A stretch of DNA of 64,000 nucleotides from Rosa chinensis (GCF_002994745.2 NC_037090.1:30982501-31046500); one strand, 5' to 3'. Shown: positions 13,105-26,063, numbered from the stretch's first letter. A program made the numbers and translations. Notes: generated from the sequence alone by a model not told the origin.

Positions 13105-13712
13105 CTATAAGATGTAATCATTGCTCTAACTATTAGAATGAAAACAGATTTCTTCTTGCTAAGAAAATGTACTCTTTATCTACCGGAAAACATCTTAAAA
13201 CCAAAGAAATGACTTCAGAGCACATATTAAGTATGCAAGCATGTACCTTACACCTATCAACGCTTGATGTTTAAAAACTAGTTTAAACTATACACTGAAA
13301 ACAACATATCATTATCATATATGCAAGTTGAGGCAATCATGCTTGGATTTTAATGTCAGGGAAGGTACTGATGGACATAACCAAAGTGTTAATGATCTTA
13401 TCCAACAGAATGGGGGCAAAGGTTTCTTTCAAGGACCCATTATGACACGTGGCTCACTTGGTCTGGTTGATTGAAACAGGTCCCCAAGAAAATAATTCAG
13501 TGGCCCAGCTCGTTACTATAATCTGTAACCGAGAACCAAAAAACAAATCTGCTGAGGGTACTTGCACATGGATACCATGAATGCACAAACTATTAATATC
13601 ATGCACTCATTCCATATCTCCACCAACGAGAGATATGCATAAAACCTAATAATTACACCTCATTTCATTTATGGAATTGGAGCATTGAGATAAGAAACTC
13701 AATCATGGATAC

Positions 13713-14646
13713 CTATAATCATATGTTAATGGCTCTCCGACTTCTATTGATCTTGCAGCAAACACACCGACACGTGTTTCCCCCTCAACTTGCCTGCAAA
13801 AAAACCAACTTACATTATTGATTAGCACTTGGGACCTAATAGTGGGTTAACATTTTATTCTAATGAGCAGATAGAGAATTCAGTTGTATTACCAGTGGAT
13901 TATATCACTGTATTAATTTAATAACAATTGTAAATATGATAAAGAAATAAGTAATTTTGAAAAGAAAAACAAAACAAAACAAAGTGGTACTGCCCAGTCG
14001 GACATTGTTAATCTGGAGTACCCCAGATGGAGACTATTTCTTGCACCCACAATTCGAGCATCAAATTCCAAACATATTATTACTAGTTGGCTGGAACCCA
14101 GAAAAAAATCTTGTCTAAATTTACTGGAATAGCAACAACGTGCTACTTAAGAAAATTTGATGCTCTAGAAGTCCATAAATCTTGTCTGATGCATATAGGA
14201 TCCATAATTAGTTAAGATGTAAACAACTATGGTATGCACTATGTTTATAGGACTGTTATGTTTAATGATTGGTCTGACCATAAATGTTGGCTTAACAAAT
14301 TATCATATACATATTCATGTTTAAACACGAGCATATAGGATATACATAACCACTTCAATAATTATAAGATTAAAAACAACATTGAAAGAGCAAATTATCT
14401 TAACAAAATCTGGAAGTGGGTAATATCTCAAATTGCAAAGCAAGATATAAGTAGTACTGTCAAACCACACTAACCACTTTTCAAGGACGCAGTTCGGATC
14501 ACAGCTGTGATTTAGAAATCGTGATGGATTTCCTTTAAAAGTAGCGTCGATTGTGAAGTCTTTTCGAATTTCACACATATAGAAATTCTTCACTTCTTTG
14601 TATTTCATGTCCCAAAGCCTTTGTTCGCACAACGCATCATTAATAA
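13713..14646 (-). pseudogene. captured SET-domain methyltransferase exons (ASHR3-like)
   Basis: Two exons remain. The first (14646-14475) encodes DALCEQRLWDMKYKEV, NFYMCEIRKDF and the SET signature RFLNHSCDPNC. The second (13793-13713) encodes VEGETRVGVFAARSIEVGEP and LTYDY, the end of the SET core. The donor at 14474 and acceptor at 13794 join in frame to restore the K-W-Q-V junction typical of the family, so intron and splice sites were copied too. The best family match from memory is plant ASHR3/SDG4-type histone lysine methyltransferase. Pre-SET, PHD and post-SET regions are absent, so this is a gene fragment inside the CACTA element. Confidence 0.82.
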
Positions 14647-14899
14647 CTAAAAAAGCAGGAAAAAGTAAACCGTGCATTTATTCTTCACTACTATATTCAC
14701 TTTTTTTCACAGTCCTTTAAAACTATCCCTCATATGACTACCGACACATCAAATAACACAACTTGCGTAGAAAAGGTCCAAGTCATATCACATCCTTACT
14801 GATAGCACGTACATATGTACTAGAGGTAGATCATTTTGACCTTTTCTGATAAGATTGTCCAATTTACATGCACTCATGCAGTGTTTGGTGTTCTACCCA

Positions 14900-14980
14900 A
14901 ATGGATAACAAACTCAACATGTTTTCCACCAGATTTAGTGGCGCCTGTCAACTTCGGTATTCCCACAAGATTCAAGTTGT
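14900..14980 (-). pseudogene. second captured sulfite oxidase piece
   Basis: The minus strand reads NLVGIPKLTGATKSGGKHVEFV, which matches the stretch just upstream of EENGGPYKASI in plant sulfite oxidases. In the normal gene these two exons are adjacent. Here the SET exons lie between them, so the captured segments are interleaved. Confidence 0.6.
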
Positions 14981-15983
14981 GGTAGAACCTGAAAAAGCAG
15001 GGAATGAATCAAGCTCATTCCAAAATGGACCAAGTCTCAATTCCTTGAGACGGGTGAATGCGTGTGGGGATCCTTTTGCTAACCCACTGTTATATGTTCT
15101 AAGCAATGAGACCAAAAATTGATTAACTGTGATATGAGTCATGGTTCCCAACATAGAGAGCTCAAAAACCTCATCTTTATCACTGAGCAGTACCTAAAAA
15201 CTCAACTCAAAATTTAATCCATAATCCGATCCCAAAACCCTAACCTAGAACGATCCAAATTTCACCTAAACAGTGCATAATCAAGGAAATTAGAGCAAAA
15301 CCCATATCAAAAATTGGACAATAAGATAGAAAGTTGAGTACCTGTGGGCCCAGGCGTCGATGCCGGAGTTCTTGGCAGAGAAGACATCGTGAGCGGTGAT
15401 CTTCTACTTAGCGCGGTGGAACTCGGCGTCGGGGTCTGCGAGGTCTTTGTACTTCTTGGAATCTTCTTGAGACTGGTAAAGCTAGGCTTTGAACTCCATG
15501 ATCGAAGAGGCTCCGACGTCGTCGCGCGGTGCTTCTTGGCATTATGGTCGACTCCGTCAGCCATCCCAGTGATTCCACCACCACCATATCGTTATAGAGT
15601 GATTAATAGAGGAAATAAGAGAGGTGGTAGAGGTCGGGGTGGCCATGGAAGAGAAGATCGATAAGAGCAGAGAGCTGTAGCGAGAGAGAGAGAGAGAGAG
15701 TCAGAGAGAGGAGGATGAGAAGGAAAGTGTAGCCACAGATCTAGATCTAGAAAAGTTTTTTCTTTTTTTTACTTTTCCTTAACAATTTATGCGACGGCGT
15801 GGCAAAACCGTTGCAATTGGTTTAAAATTATACGACGGCAACATTATATCCGTCGCACAAACTTGCAAATATACTACGGAAAAATATCCGTAGCACATGC
15901 CGTCGCAAAAGCTGACTTTTTGCGACGGAAAAGTTTTCCGTCGTAAATTTCCGAAGCGAATGCAATTGTTTTTAGTAGTGTAT

Positions 15984-16373
15984 GTACATGTAGATATACA
16001 TAGATGTTCGCGGGTGTATGTGTGTGACATAATTCTACATTTTCAACCATTGATCCTTTAGATTTGCATGCAAATATTGTGTCTACAAAAAATCAAAAAA
16101 ATCCATAATTATTTGGTCATTGAAAATGTGTAAACAAATGTAGACTGTTAGATAAAATTAAAATGAATACGGTGTTAATCAAATGGTTAAACGTTTTCTG
16201 ATTTAGCTAATCTTTTATAGGATTCATATGTAATTAGAGAATGAGTGGTTTAGATTATTAAACTATATGCTAAAAAAATAAACATCCTCAAATTTCAAGT
16301 TTAAGGAGGTCCTCTCTAGACCTCCCTCTGTATCCCATCATTAAGTAAAAATATTTGTTTACATTTCTAAAAT
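15984..16373. other. AMT unit 2 left flank start, no gene
   Basis: From about 16298 (AAGTTTAAGGAGGTCC) the sequence matches the AMT unit 1 flank at about 2087. Before that, it is AT-rich DNA with nothing recognised. Confidence 0.55.
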
Positions 16374-16385
16374 GGAATTTTTTAT

Positions 16386-19300
16386 GGGGGGTGAAATTTG
16401 CACACCCAAAATTGCAAACCACACCCCCTTTTATATTTTTAATAATATTTCATGTCACCTCTTTTTGCACTTCCTAAAACACCCTCAAAGTCAAATTTTC
16501 TTTTTCTTTTTCTTTTTGGGTCTTTTCTTCTCTCTCTCTCTCTCTCTTTCTCCCCCTCTCTCTTCCAGACCACGACCAAAACTCTCACTTTTCTCTCTTT
16601 CTTCTCCAAACAACTACAGACTCTCTTCTCCATTGAAACTTTACCAATCTCAACCCTTCATCTTTCCAAACCAGGTCACAATCCCAACTTTTCTCTTTAC
16701 TATCTCACTATATCTACTCTAATTTCATGTTTAATTTTGCTTTTCTCTTCTGCAATTCTATCCTTGTTACTGTTCATTATCTTCTAGCTGACTAGCTCAT
16801 ATCAGATTGCACAAGTTTCTTTCTTTATGATTTGTGGGTAATATGTTTGCTAATAAATTGAGAAATATGGAGCCTTTATTGCTTTTCGATATCTTTTGAA
16901 TTAGGTAAAATTGTTTCGAGTCACCATGGGGGCAGGAGTGAAACCCTTTGATCATCTTTTAACCAAAAGAAAAAAGAAAAAAAGAAGAAGGTAAAATTGA
17001 AAAAATTGGGTTGCTTTTATGCCCAAAATCAGCTGCTATGTACAATGGAAGAAGACTTACAATCAAATTTCTATGTCTTCAGATGATATGGAAGAAGACT
17101 TACAATCAAATCACTCGTCCAATATCACTGAAGTCCCCATAGTCAATGGTAAGCATTATGTGGTATCACTTTTATTATGTTTAGAGCTATTTATTTTGTT
17201 TTTCTTTGATTTACTTGAAGGGCCCTCTGTGACTGATGTTTCTGATGAATTCCTCTCATTATCAACGAATTTTTTTGAAAATCGAGAAGACCTTGTCAGC
17301 GCTATTCGTAAGATTGAGTTGCTACAAGGGTATGTTATGGTAATCAAAAGATCTAAAAGCAATAGATATGTGGCTATTGGTTGTGATAGAGGTGGTTGTT
17401 ATCGAACCTACTCTGCACTTGAGGAGAAGAAAAAGAATTCAGCTTCTCGTCGGATAGATTGCCCTTTCAAAATTCTGGGAAGAAGGACAACTGAAGGGTT
17501 GTGGAAGGTCGAGATAGGTAGCTTGTTACATAACCATGAGCCTTCCACTGACATGGCTGGAAATCCATATTGTCGTCGGTTTACTAAAGAGGAAGCCTTA
17601 CAAGTTGAACAAATGAGTAGGGCTGGCATAAAACCACGTCAAATTCTCTCTTCGCTTTGACAAAGTAATCATGATCTTCTAGCTGTTTACAGAAATATAT
17701 ATAGCAAGACAGCTCAGTTTAGGAGGGAGAGTCTAGGTGGGCGTTCAATTATTCAAGCATTATTAGATGAGCTTGGTGCTGCTGCTTTTTTTCATAATGT
17801 CAAATATGATCGCTCTGGCCATTTGACTCATCTATTCTTTGCTCATCCTACTTCCATTGAGTTGACTAAAAGCTACAGTAATGTCTTTGTGATGGATTAT
17901 ACTTATAAGAAAAATAAGTACAAGATGCCATTACTTGAGATTGTAGGAGTGTCGAGCTTCAATACATCATTCTATTGGTGTTTTGTTTTCATGCAAAAAG
18001 AGGAACAACAAGATTATCAATGGGCTCTTGAAATGTTCAGTAAGTTATTGGGAGATGGTAATCATCCATTGGTGATTGTAACTGATAGGGAGTTGGCATT
18101 AATGAAAGCAATACAAGTTGTGTTTCCGATGACTCCTAATCTTTTATGCATATGGCATATTGAAAAAAAATATTTTTGCACATTGTAAGGGTCAGTTTAA
18201 GGAAAATGCAGATTGGGTTGGTTTTATGTCTTCTTGGAGTATCCTTGTAAAGTCTTGGGATGTGTCAACGTTTAATGAAGCTTGGAACCGTTTTCAAATT
18301 GAGTACAAAGACTATGCTTCCGTTCTGACTTACATTGGCAATACTTGGCTTCCATGGAAAGAGAGGTTTGTATTTGCATGGACATGACAGACTTCACACT
18401 TTGGTAATAATGTTACTTCTAGAGCAGAAGGTGCACATGGACCCTTAAAGAAATATCTTCAAATTTCTACTGGTGGCCTCCATGAAGTGAAGGAGAATAT
18501 TTGTCTTGCTATTCAAAATCAGTTTCAAGAAATTAGAACACAACTTGCAAGTGAAAAGATTCGTGTTCCTCAAAAGCTTTGCATCCCTTTCTTTAAAGAG
18601 GTAATTAATAAGGTATCTTTCAATGCTTTGTTTGAGTTACAAAAGCAATATTTATTGGCACATACCAAAAACTATTCATCTCAATGCAATGGCCAGTTTT
18701 CCAAAACCATGGGTCTTCCATGTGTGCACATGATCAAGGAGATGAATATTGAAGTGCTGCCTTTGAATCAGATTCACAAGCAATGGAGGATTGACACAAG
18801 ATCATTTACTAATAATCATCATTCAAGCTTGGATCATGAAGATTCATTCAGTAGTCTTTTATCTGAGGTTAAAGAGAAGTATGAAAAAGAGCCGCTTATA
18901 CAAAAAGAAATACCATAAGGTAGCTTTCTCAGATTCTTGGTGCCTCTTGTCCTTTAATTTTTGAACCTACTCTTCAACCTCACAAAGGTCGTCCGGTAGG
19001 ATCAAATAAAAGAAAGGAAACTAGCTTTACAAAGCGGGAACCTTCATATTTTGAGATAGTGGAGAAGGCATGCACCTCGAAAATGTAGTGGCTGCGGTAA
19101 TATTGGCCATTATCGTAACAAGTGTCCATCAATTAATAAGTCTACCGCACTAGGAACACAATGAGATCAAGCTTCCAGCTTCTTTTGGGTTAGTCAGAAT
19201 TTTTTGTTTATTTTCTTTCTTTCTTTTGGTTGATGTATTCTAATTATTTTGTTATGCATTCTGAGAAATTCTGAATTGGTTGCTAACTTGCTGTTTTTTG

Positions 19301-20626
19301 TTATTCATTCTGAGGTTAGGCAAACTGAATTATGTGAGTCACTTTGTTTGCTGGATTAGCCCCTCATTCTTGAGTGGTGTTAGTAACCCCCAAATCTGTA
19401 AAGCTAACATATAACATTACTTTTACCAGCAGATAAATTAGAAAAATGGACTCATCCTAACATATATGCTTCTAAAGACTTCTACTAGACCCTCTAAGAA
19501 CCGGTTATGTATCCTAACCATTTTTCATGGTAACCATTTTTGTGTCAATCCCTAACAGCACAGGAAACCTTGGTAGACAAAACTACAGTATCAGTAAGTG
19601 ATGAATGAGTCAACTATACCTTGTGTTATTTAAAAGAGAAGAGCACAAATGAATAATACTAAATCTGCAAAAGAACAATTTGTGCCTATGGAGGAGTGGA
19701 GATGGAAGAGAAGTAATGCAGCAGTAAGAGTTTTTGATCAGTTAAGAGCTTTTATAAGATATTATCACTGAATACCAGAATTTTTCTCCAATCTGCAGCA
19801 TGTGAGGCTTCCTAGATAATTTGGGTACTGAGGTTATATGCTTGACTCCTATTTTACTGTTATTGGTCCTATTTTACTGACATAGAATAAACTATGTACT
19901 TAACATTGATCATCTTGTGATGTGGTAATTGGTGGTATGTATTGATTGGATTGTTGTCTCAATTAAGCTTTCTTTGTCTGCATTTTGCTTCTTTGTGCAG
20001 AGAGCAAGATATTTACAAGGGGACTTGCTCTGGAAGCTTTTTGTGCTCTAGAAGCTTTTTTTGCAGCATGGCTTGGACTGCGTTCTTTTTGTATCTCTGA
20101 CAGCATAGGAGAGTTTTGTAGATGACGTATTACTAGGGGATTTGAGCTATGTAATTGGTAGAAAAAGTTTAGGATTTGAGCTCTCTTTGAGCTATGTATC
20201 TTTTTGAAGTCATCAATGGATGTTGCTTCAGCAATGCAACTTTGCATACATTTATCATTTGATTGAAGACAAGCACACACATTAACAGTACCATAGGTTG
20301 CATGGAACATGACCAATTGCCTATCTGGAAAGACGAAGGGTTGAGATTGGTAAAGTTTCAATGGAGAAGAGAGTCTGTAGTTGTTTGGAGAAGAAAGAGA
20401 GAAAAGTGAGAGTTTTGGTTGTGGCCTGAAAGAGTAAGGGGGAGAAAGAGAGAGAGAGAAAAGAAAAGACCCAAAAAGAAAAAGAAAAAAAAATCTGACT
20501 TTGAGGGTGTTTTAAGAAGTGCAAAAAGAGGTGATATGAAATATTATTATTAAAAAATGAAATATTATTATTAAAAAAATGAAAGGGGGTATGGTTTGCA
20601 ATTTTGGGTGTGCAAATTTCACCCCC
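16386..20626 (+). mobile_element. Mutator-like element with ~290-bp terminal inverted repeats
   Basis: Termini GGGGGTGAAATTTGCACACC and its reverse complement are flanked by a perfect 9-bp duplication ATTTTTTAT (16377-16385 and 20627-20635). Inverted homology runs for about 290 bases (16386-16672 against 20328-20626), including a pyrimidine-rich tract. It encodes a degenerate transposase. The long TIR, 9-bp duplication and transposase type together identify a MULE. Confidence 0.92.
17019..19165 (+). pseudogene. Mutator-like transposase (FAR1-related), degenerate
   Basis: Fragments in order: a FAR1-type N-terminal zinc domain (AIGCDRGGCYRTY, RIDCPFKILG, LLHNHEPS, about 17370-17540); the MULE catalytic core with FVMDYTYKKNKYKMPLLE (17890-17950) and VIVTDRELALMKAI (18077-18118), giving two acidic residues of the DDE triad; a SWIM zinc finger (GLPCVHMIKEM, about 18715-18745); and a CCHC knuckle (CSGCGNIGHYRNKCP, about 19085-19128). 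It is broken by an in-frame TGA at 17658-17660, a frameshift in the A run near 18167-18175 and a TGA at 18385-18387, so it is not functional. The first ATG cannot be settled because an intron near 17147 is possible. Confidence 0.9.
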
Positions 20627-21724
20627 ATTTTTTATTCATACCTCCAAAATTAGCATTTAGACCTCTTCACAACTTACTTTTATAAATAACCAATATGCTG
20701 TCTACACCTCCTTAACTTTTCCACAATGCCCATCATCTAATAAAATCAATAAAAGCTTTGTTTAAAAAAAAAAAAAAAAAAAAAAAACAGGATAGCCTCG
20801 GAGTCCATGACCATGAATCAAAGTTGTCGACAACACGCATATGATCCATGAATTTAACGACTTGGGGTATATGAAGTTGTATGTGTGGAATCCTGTATTT
20901 GCATAATCAACTTTTGCTATCTCATTACATGAGGGATTGAGGGAGAAGAATATGCGATGTCAATTAATTTGTTGTTGGGCTAATGGATTAATGGAAGAAG
21001 GCAATGAGATATCAGAACCATATCTTCCTTCTTCTTCTTTTTTTCTTTTCTTTTTTGAATTTGAAAATGATCATTAATTAATTGCTAAGAACTGTTTAGT
21101 ACAATTGGAATGGCAAACAAGTGGATGAATGTTGTGGGAGAAATTTTCTTCTCTGGTACTTTATATAATTCACGTCTATGAAAAAACAAACTAAAATCTA
21201 CACCAAATAATAACGAATGAGAAAAATATACATTGACTCTACAGTTACTCTCAATGGGTATATGTGTCTATCTGTATGATGTGATAATTTTCGGAAGATC
21301 GGGGGATGAACCTACTACAATGGGCAGCGTTGAAGATAAGAATATCTTTTCTATGTTAGCATTGTTAGCCAATGCTTTTTCCAAAGAAGCCTTTGCAACT
21401 TTACTAATGCAAATAAGAAGAATCACAGATATTCCAAAACCAAGTAACACTCAACGAGTTGTTGAAACTTCATTCCATCCATGTATAAATTCTAAAGATC
21501 CTTATGAGTTGTGCCAACATATTGGTAATTTGATATGAGAAGAACAAATTTTTTTTCTCCCAATATTGAGTTCTTATTAGTAATTTGACATGAGTTGTCA
21601 AAATCAACTATCACTTGAAAGAAAAAAAAAGTTTTAGAGGTATGAATAGAATCTCCCCTTCTCAAATTAATTTCCATGAAATCTTGAATAAAATGTAGTA
21701 GGTAGTACTAAGTCTAACTATGAC

Positions 21725-21947
21725 TGAAAGAATTGAAGGAAATAGAGAGAAAATGAAAGAAAGCAGAAAATTCGAAGAAGAAAATGGGGCTTCATCATCG
21801 ATAGAGATGAGTTCGTACATGTACTTATAGTTAGCTAAGGAGTTGCAGATGATTACACGTGGCATAGCTAACAACTAAACAAGCATAATCAACAAGTAAT
21901 TACCACATACAGTAATGAAGAAATTACTGAAGGGACTAACTCTAACA
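21725..21947 (-). repeat. 3' LTR of the Copia-type element
   Basis: It is 223 bp and nearly identical to the LTR at 29236-29468 (233 bp) except for small indels such as a missing CATCATC unit. The polypurine tract adjoins it at 21948-21960. Confidence 0.9.
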
Positions 21948-22499
21948 CCCCCCCTAGCTTGAAGCTTGGATACAAGATGCAAGCTGTTGCAAAGAAAATC
22001 TAGTGGTGCCTTAACACCCCTCCTCAACTTGATGGGAGATTTGTAGCATCAAGTTGTTGCACTGCTGATTGTTGCTTTGGTGAAAATATCAGGCTTTGCT
22101 TCAACCAGGAGGAATGAGTGAACAATAGATTGCTGTGGGAAGAAGACATTACCAATATACTGTGAAACATATCCTTTGTAGTTTAAAGCATGTTGCTGAT
22201 GTTGGGGATAGCAAGGATTTTGATGTGAATAACTTGTTCAAGTGATCAAAATATGTTGCTGCATTCCTTCATTGTAAGACATATGACCTCTCCCTCCATT
22301 TTGAGCAACAAAAACAGCAGGTGACACCATACTACCAATTAATATTAGCAGTAGAGCCATTTCATTGCATTCCTTGATTTAAACTTGGAATACTAGAAGG
22401 CATTCCGTTCTGCATAGTCTCTGTAGATTGATCCATAGTAGATTCCTCATCAAGTAAAAGAGAACGTAATTTGTTCATTGACATAGTTGTGATCAGAGA

Positions 22500-23058
22500 T
22501 TAGACCACGATTTTGATAGTCAAGTAGTCATATGGAAGGCTATTGACAATAATGGTAACAATCTCTTCATCGGGAATATGAATACCAACGTAAGCTAATT
22601 GATCAGTAATGTCCGTGATACGCTGAAAATATTTGTCTATAGTGTCATTACCTTTCTGAATTGTGTACAAGTTTGTTTGGAGTTGCATAGCGGCTGTTCT
22701 AGAAGAAACATCATATCTCACCCTCAAATTTTTCCAAAATTCACATGAATTATTGCTCCCAACCACAAAACATAATGCTTCACTAGATAAAGTGGCAGTG
22801 ATAAGAGTCATCGATTAATGCTTTATCATTCTTTTTCCATTCTTCAAACTCATTCTTTTTCCATTCTTCAAACTCCCTTGTAACTCCAGCATTCATGCCA
22901 CCATCAGTCTCCAAGAATTGAGGTGGAGAAGAATATGAACCATCAATGTATCCCTCTAAGCCAAGGCTTTTGACCATATTTCCCATTTGAAATAACCAAG
23001 TAATGTAATTGGTACCATCTAGCTTCATAGGCAGTAAATTGTAAATGCTCGAGAGCAT
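22500..23058 (-). pseudogene. Copia gag fragment (UBN2-type)
   Basis: The first part (23058-22783) reads LPMKLDGTNYITWLFQMGNM and LGLEGYIDGS, the usual start of plant Copia gag. The second (22811-22500) reads CEFWKNLRVRYDVSSRTAAM, LQTNLYTIQKGNDTIDKYFQ and DEEIVTIIVNSLPYDY, the UBN2 domain. They are separate frames overlapping near 22800, with a duplicated EFEEWKKN unit just before, so a frameshift separates them. The zinc knuckle and pol are absent. Confidence 0.85.
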
Positions 23059-23559
23059 ATATATAGATGAGTGGCTGATTATTGTTATTCATGACTATAA
23101 AGTAACAAATACCAATGCTTCCACTTCAAATGATTACGACACAATCAATAAGAGGCAGGAAACTTCATCCTTCATCAACCACATAAAAAGAGATTTCTCA
23201 TTATTACCTTCACTGAGAAACAATTCATCCAAACAAACCCCCCAATATGCCACCAATTATCTTCACTTAATCAATAGACCATAAGGCTTGAATCTGAGTA
23301 GGAACAAGAGAATTTGAAAGCTCAAAGTAACTAGAAGAGTATAAACTGTATGCTAGAGATGAACATCTTCAAGAAAAGACCCAATCGAACACATGAAATA
23401 AACCGAAAGCTTGAATATCAATCATCACTTGCACAAATGAGAGGCAACGATTCCGAGTCTTGAATTTCTTCAAATGAAAAAGCTAGGGTTTCAATCTTCA
23501 CTTTCAACTTTCAAATCAAATCACTAAAAATAACTTGCTTGAATATTAGAATTTTGTAA

Positions 23560-24290
23560 ATAGGCATCAGTCCAAAACCAATGTCAAACTAAATTTCGAC
23601 AGATGTCTTAGTGGGTGTAGAGAAAGATAAAAAAAATCAGACATTGGTCGACAACCGATGTCCACAACAATAAAAAACATCGCTTTCGAAACACAAATCG
23701 ATGTATAATCGTTATAATAATCATAATTTTGTATGTTAACTATATTTAATTCTTCATATTTTCACATTTTATACTTAATAAAGTATATGTTGAACAATAC
23801 CTACGTGAACATTTGCATCGATTTCTATTTCAGAAGTGATGTCTTAAACCCTTCTAGACATCAGTTTCTATAAACTATTGTTCGTTCTTGGCCATTTTTA
23901 CGTGTAGCTAGCACATTATTTTTTTAGGAACGATATCTGTATCTTTAGGCGTCATCGGTTTTTTTTTTTCAGGGCTGATGTTTCCTTCAACACAGCACAT
24001 CATTTTCATTTAAGCAAAACGATGTTCAATGGTTTTATATACATCGCTTGCTTTTTTCTAGAACTGAAGTGTTATTTCATTGTAGACATCGTTTATTGTT
24101 TCTAAAACTGATGTGTTGTTTCATTGTAAACATTGTTTTTTTTTTTTTTTTTGTAAAATTGATGTGTTGTTTCATTGTAGACATCACTTTTGTTTTGTAA
24201 AATCAATGTGCACTGATTTTGAGTACATCGGTTATGTGGACACAATTCGATATATTGATAATCATAAGACATCGATTTTCATTTTGATAC
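23560..24290. repeat. ACATCGGTTT-type subterminal repeat cluster
   Basis: About 15 variants of ACATCGGTT, GATGTC and AACTGATGT occur in both orientations, like the subterminal zone of the CACTA element at 27581-28969. This is probably one end of a related CACTA element. A clean CACTA terminus is not visible (CACTAAAAATAAC at 23522 is a weak candidate). The DNA polymerase lambda fragment lies between the two clusters. Confidence 0.5.
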
Positions 24291-25316
24291 TGATTTCTAA
24301 TCTCTCAACTGACTTTGTTTTCCTTGGCATTACCGTTTTGTTATGCTTTTATATACTTCACTTCATTTTGACAAGCATGATATGCTAAGTTTGCATCTAG
24401 CTGCTGCTGGGAAAAGAATACATTTCTTAATCATCCAAAAATTGGGGCTTTCCATCAATTTTCTTTCCAAATTCATGATTCAACATATGTCACAAAAGAA
24501 AACCCCAAAACCTACAAAGGCTAGCCTAGAAACATATGAGCAACAATCTACAAAAGTTCTACAGTAAACTTTGCTTCAAAGCAAAAACTAGCCATGCTCA
24601 AAAATCACTAAAGAATCATTAAAGAATAATTTCATTTTGGACCAATTAAATCTAGTATACAGCAGGTGTGCCCCATGTTAGTATGAGCCATGAGTCAAGA
24701 TTATTCCCTGCCTAATACAGGTAATTTGCCTGCTTGATAGATCATTTATTTAACATTATTGTGCTCACCCCAGGCAAAACATCCTCTGCGGCTTTTTGTA
24801 GAAGAAGTTCCATCTCTTGAGCCTGTTGAGTTTAGATAATGAACCACCAATTTCTTGTGAGAAAATTTAGATTACGGAAGAATTCTGAGAACATTAAAAA
24901 AAAAAAAAAAGAGTAAATAAATTAAAAAAGTATGAGTTGACCTTATGCCGTGGGATCCTCTGTTTGATATCCTCATAATATATTAACCCCAACTTCTATG
25001 AATGTGTCAATGAATCTTCATTCTTCAAATCATCTAATGTGCGATGTCCTTTCTCAAATAATTTTAGTGCAGTAGTTGGACCTACACCCCATATTTCCTC
25101 GAATAAGCTTATTGTTTTTACCTGCAATCAATTAACAAAAAGTAGAAAGCAGAATTATCAGAATATAAAGAAATGAGGTTAAGAGTCATAGTTAGCTCAG
25201 ACATTGAGTTTTGCCGTTCAAACTGTGGTGATATAGATAACATTTAAAATCTACTTGTGAAATGTACATATATAACACACGTTTAGATTAGGGTCAGGCT
25301 CGAAGTAAATAGTAAA

Positions 25317-25731
25317 GGGCTAAATACAAATTACTACCCTGTGGTTTAGGTCCAAAATCAATTCAGTCCCTGAACTTCTAATTTCATCAAAAACACCCCT
25401 GCACTTTAAATTTTGATCTAATAGGTCCAATTTGTTAGTTTTCAGACAATTGAGTTATTTAACTTGTTAATGTGGCTCATATATGGCCTATATTTTATGA
25501 TGTGGTGTCGAGGTGGTCTGCCTAGTCAATTTAGGAGTGAGTCCTACTATTGAAAATAAATAGTTTTTCAACAAATAATCCAACTATAAGTTGAACCCAT
25601 AACAGAATATTAACGAATTGGATATATTAGATCAAAATTGAAAGTGCAGGGGTGTTTTTGATGAAATTAGAAGTCTAGGAACTGAATTGATTTTGGACTT
25701 AAACCACAGGGTACTAACTAGTATTTAGCCC
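25317..25731. mobile_element. palindromic MITE with ~120-bp inverted repeats
   Basis: The ends GGGCTAAATACAAATTACTA and TAGTATTTAGCCC are inverted copies extending for over 100 bases on each side. A perfect 9-bp duplication AATAGTAAA flanks it (25308-25316 and 25732-25740). It sits in an intron of the captured polymerase lambda fragment, so it inserted later or was carried along. The 9-bp duplication suggests a Mutator-like origin. Confidence 0.9.
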
Positions 25732-26063
25732 AATAGTAAACATAACAGAAAGAAGAACTCAAATTTCAACTTTGCAGTAGAATATTTAAATCACAGAAGT
25801 GACAGAACTACTGAAAACTATTCCATTACCTTTTCAACTGTTTCAAAGTGGTCCAACTTGAATAGCTTTCCAGTAGTCACTATCTCTTGAATCTGAAATC
25901 ACGGATGAAAAACTTAAGTTATTTTGAGGATTCTCCAGTCCATGGATAGGAACATGTACTCTCTCACTATATGAACTAAAATGTAACTCTCTAAGTAGAC
26001 TAGTGATATCTGATTGAAGTCAAAGTAACTGATCACAATCTCTCACCCTTATTCTCATAACAG

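Larger units (their letters stand above)
11239..15980. mobile_element. non-autonomous CACTA element carrying captured gene exons
   Basis: The left terminus CACTACTAAAAAGAATTGCA and right terminus TGCAATTGTTTTTAGTAGTG are inverted, and both are flanked by TAT (11236-11238 and 15981-15983), the 3-bp duplication expected of CACTA/EnSpm elements. Subterminal zones (11260-11490 and 15785-15960) are packed with TTTGCGACGGAAAA-type repeats in both orientations, the likely transposase-binding sites. No transposase is visible. The interior instead carries exon fragments of at least two host genes (separate entries) plus a GC-richer segment at 15330-15700 that I could not identify. Confidence 0.9.
16374..21658. 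mobile_element. TIR element interrupted by a nested Mutator-like element
   Basis: The outer element begins GGAATTTTTTATTCATACCTCCAAAA, as read after removing the nested insertion, and ends TTTTAGAGGTATGAATAGAATCTCC. The two are imperfect inverted copies. Flanks TTCTAAAAT (16365-16373) and TTCTCAAAT (21659-21667) look like a 9-bp duplication with one change, and AMT unit 1 is continuous across the site. An open frame at 21233-21538 (101 aa) has no domain I recognise. A run of about 24 A lies near 20764. Confidence 0.65.

Noticed and set aside
14321..14677. 118-aa frame considered as an intact small SET protein
   Set aside because: The frame reads past a proper splice donor into intron sequence; it lacks most of the SET domain and lies inside a CACTA element.
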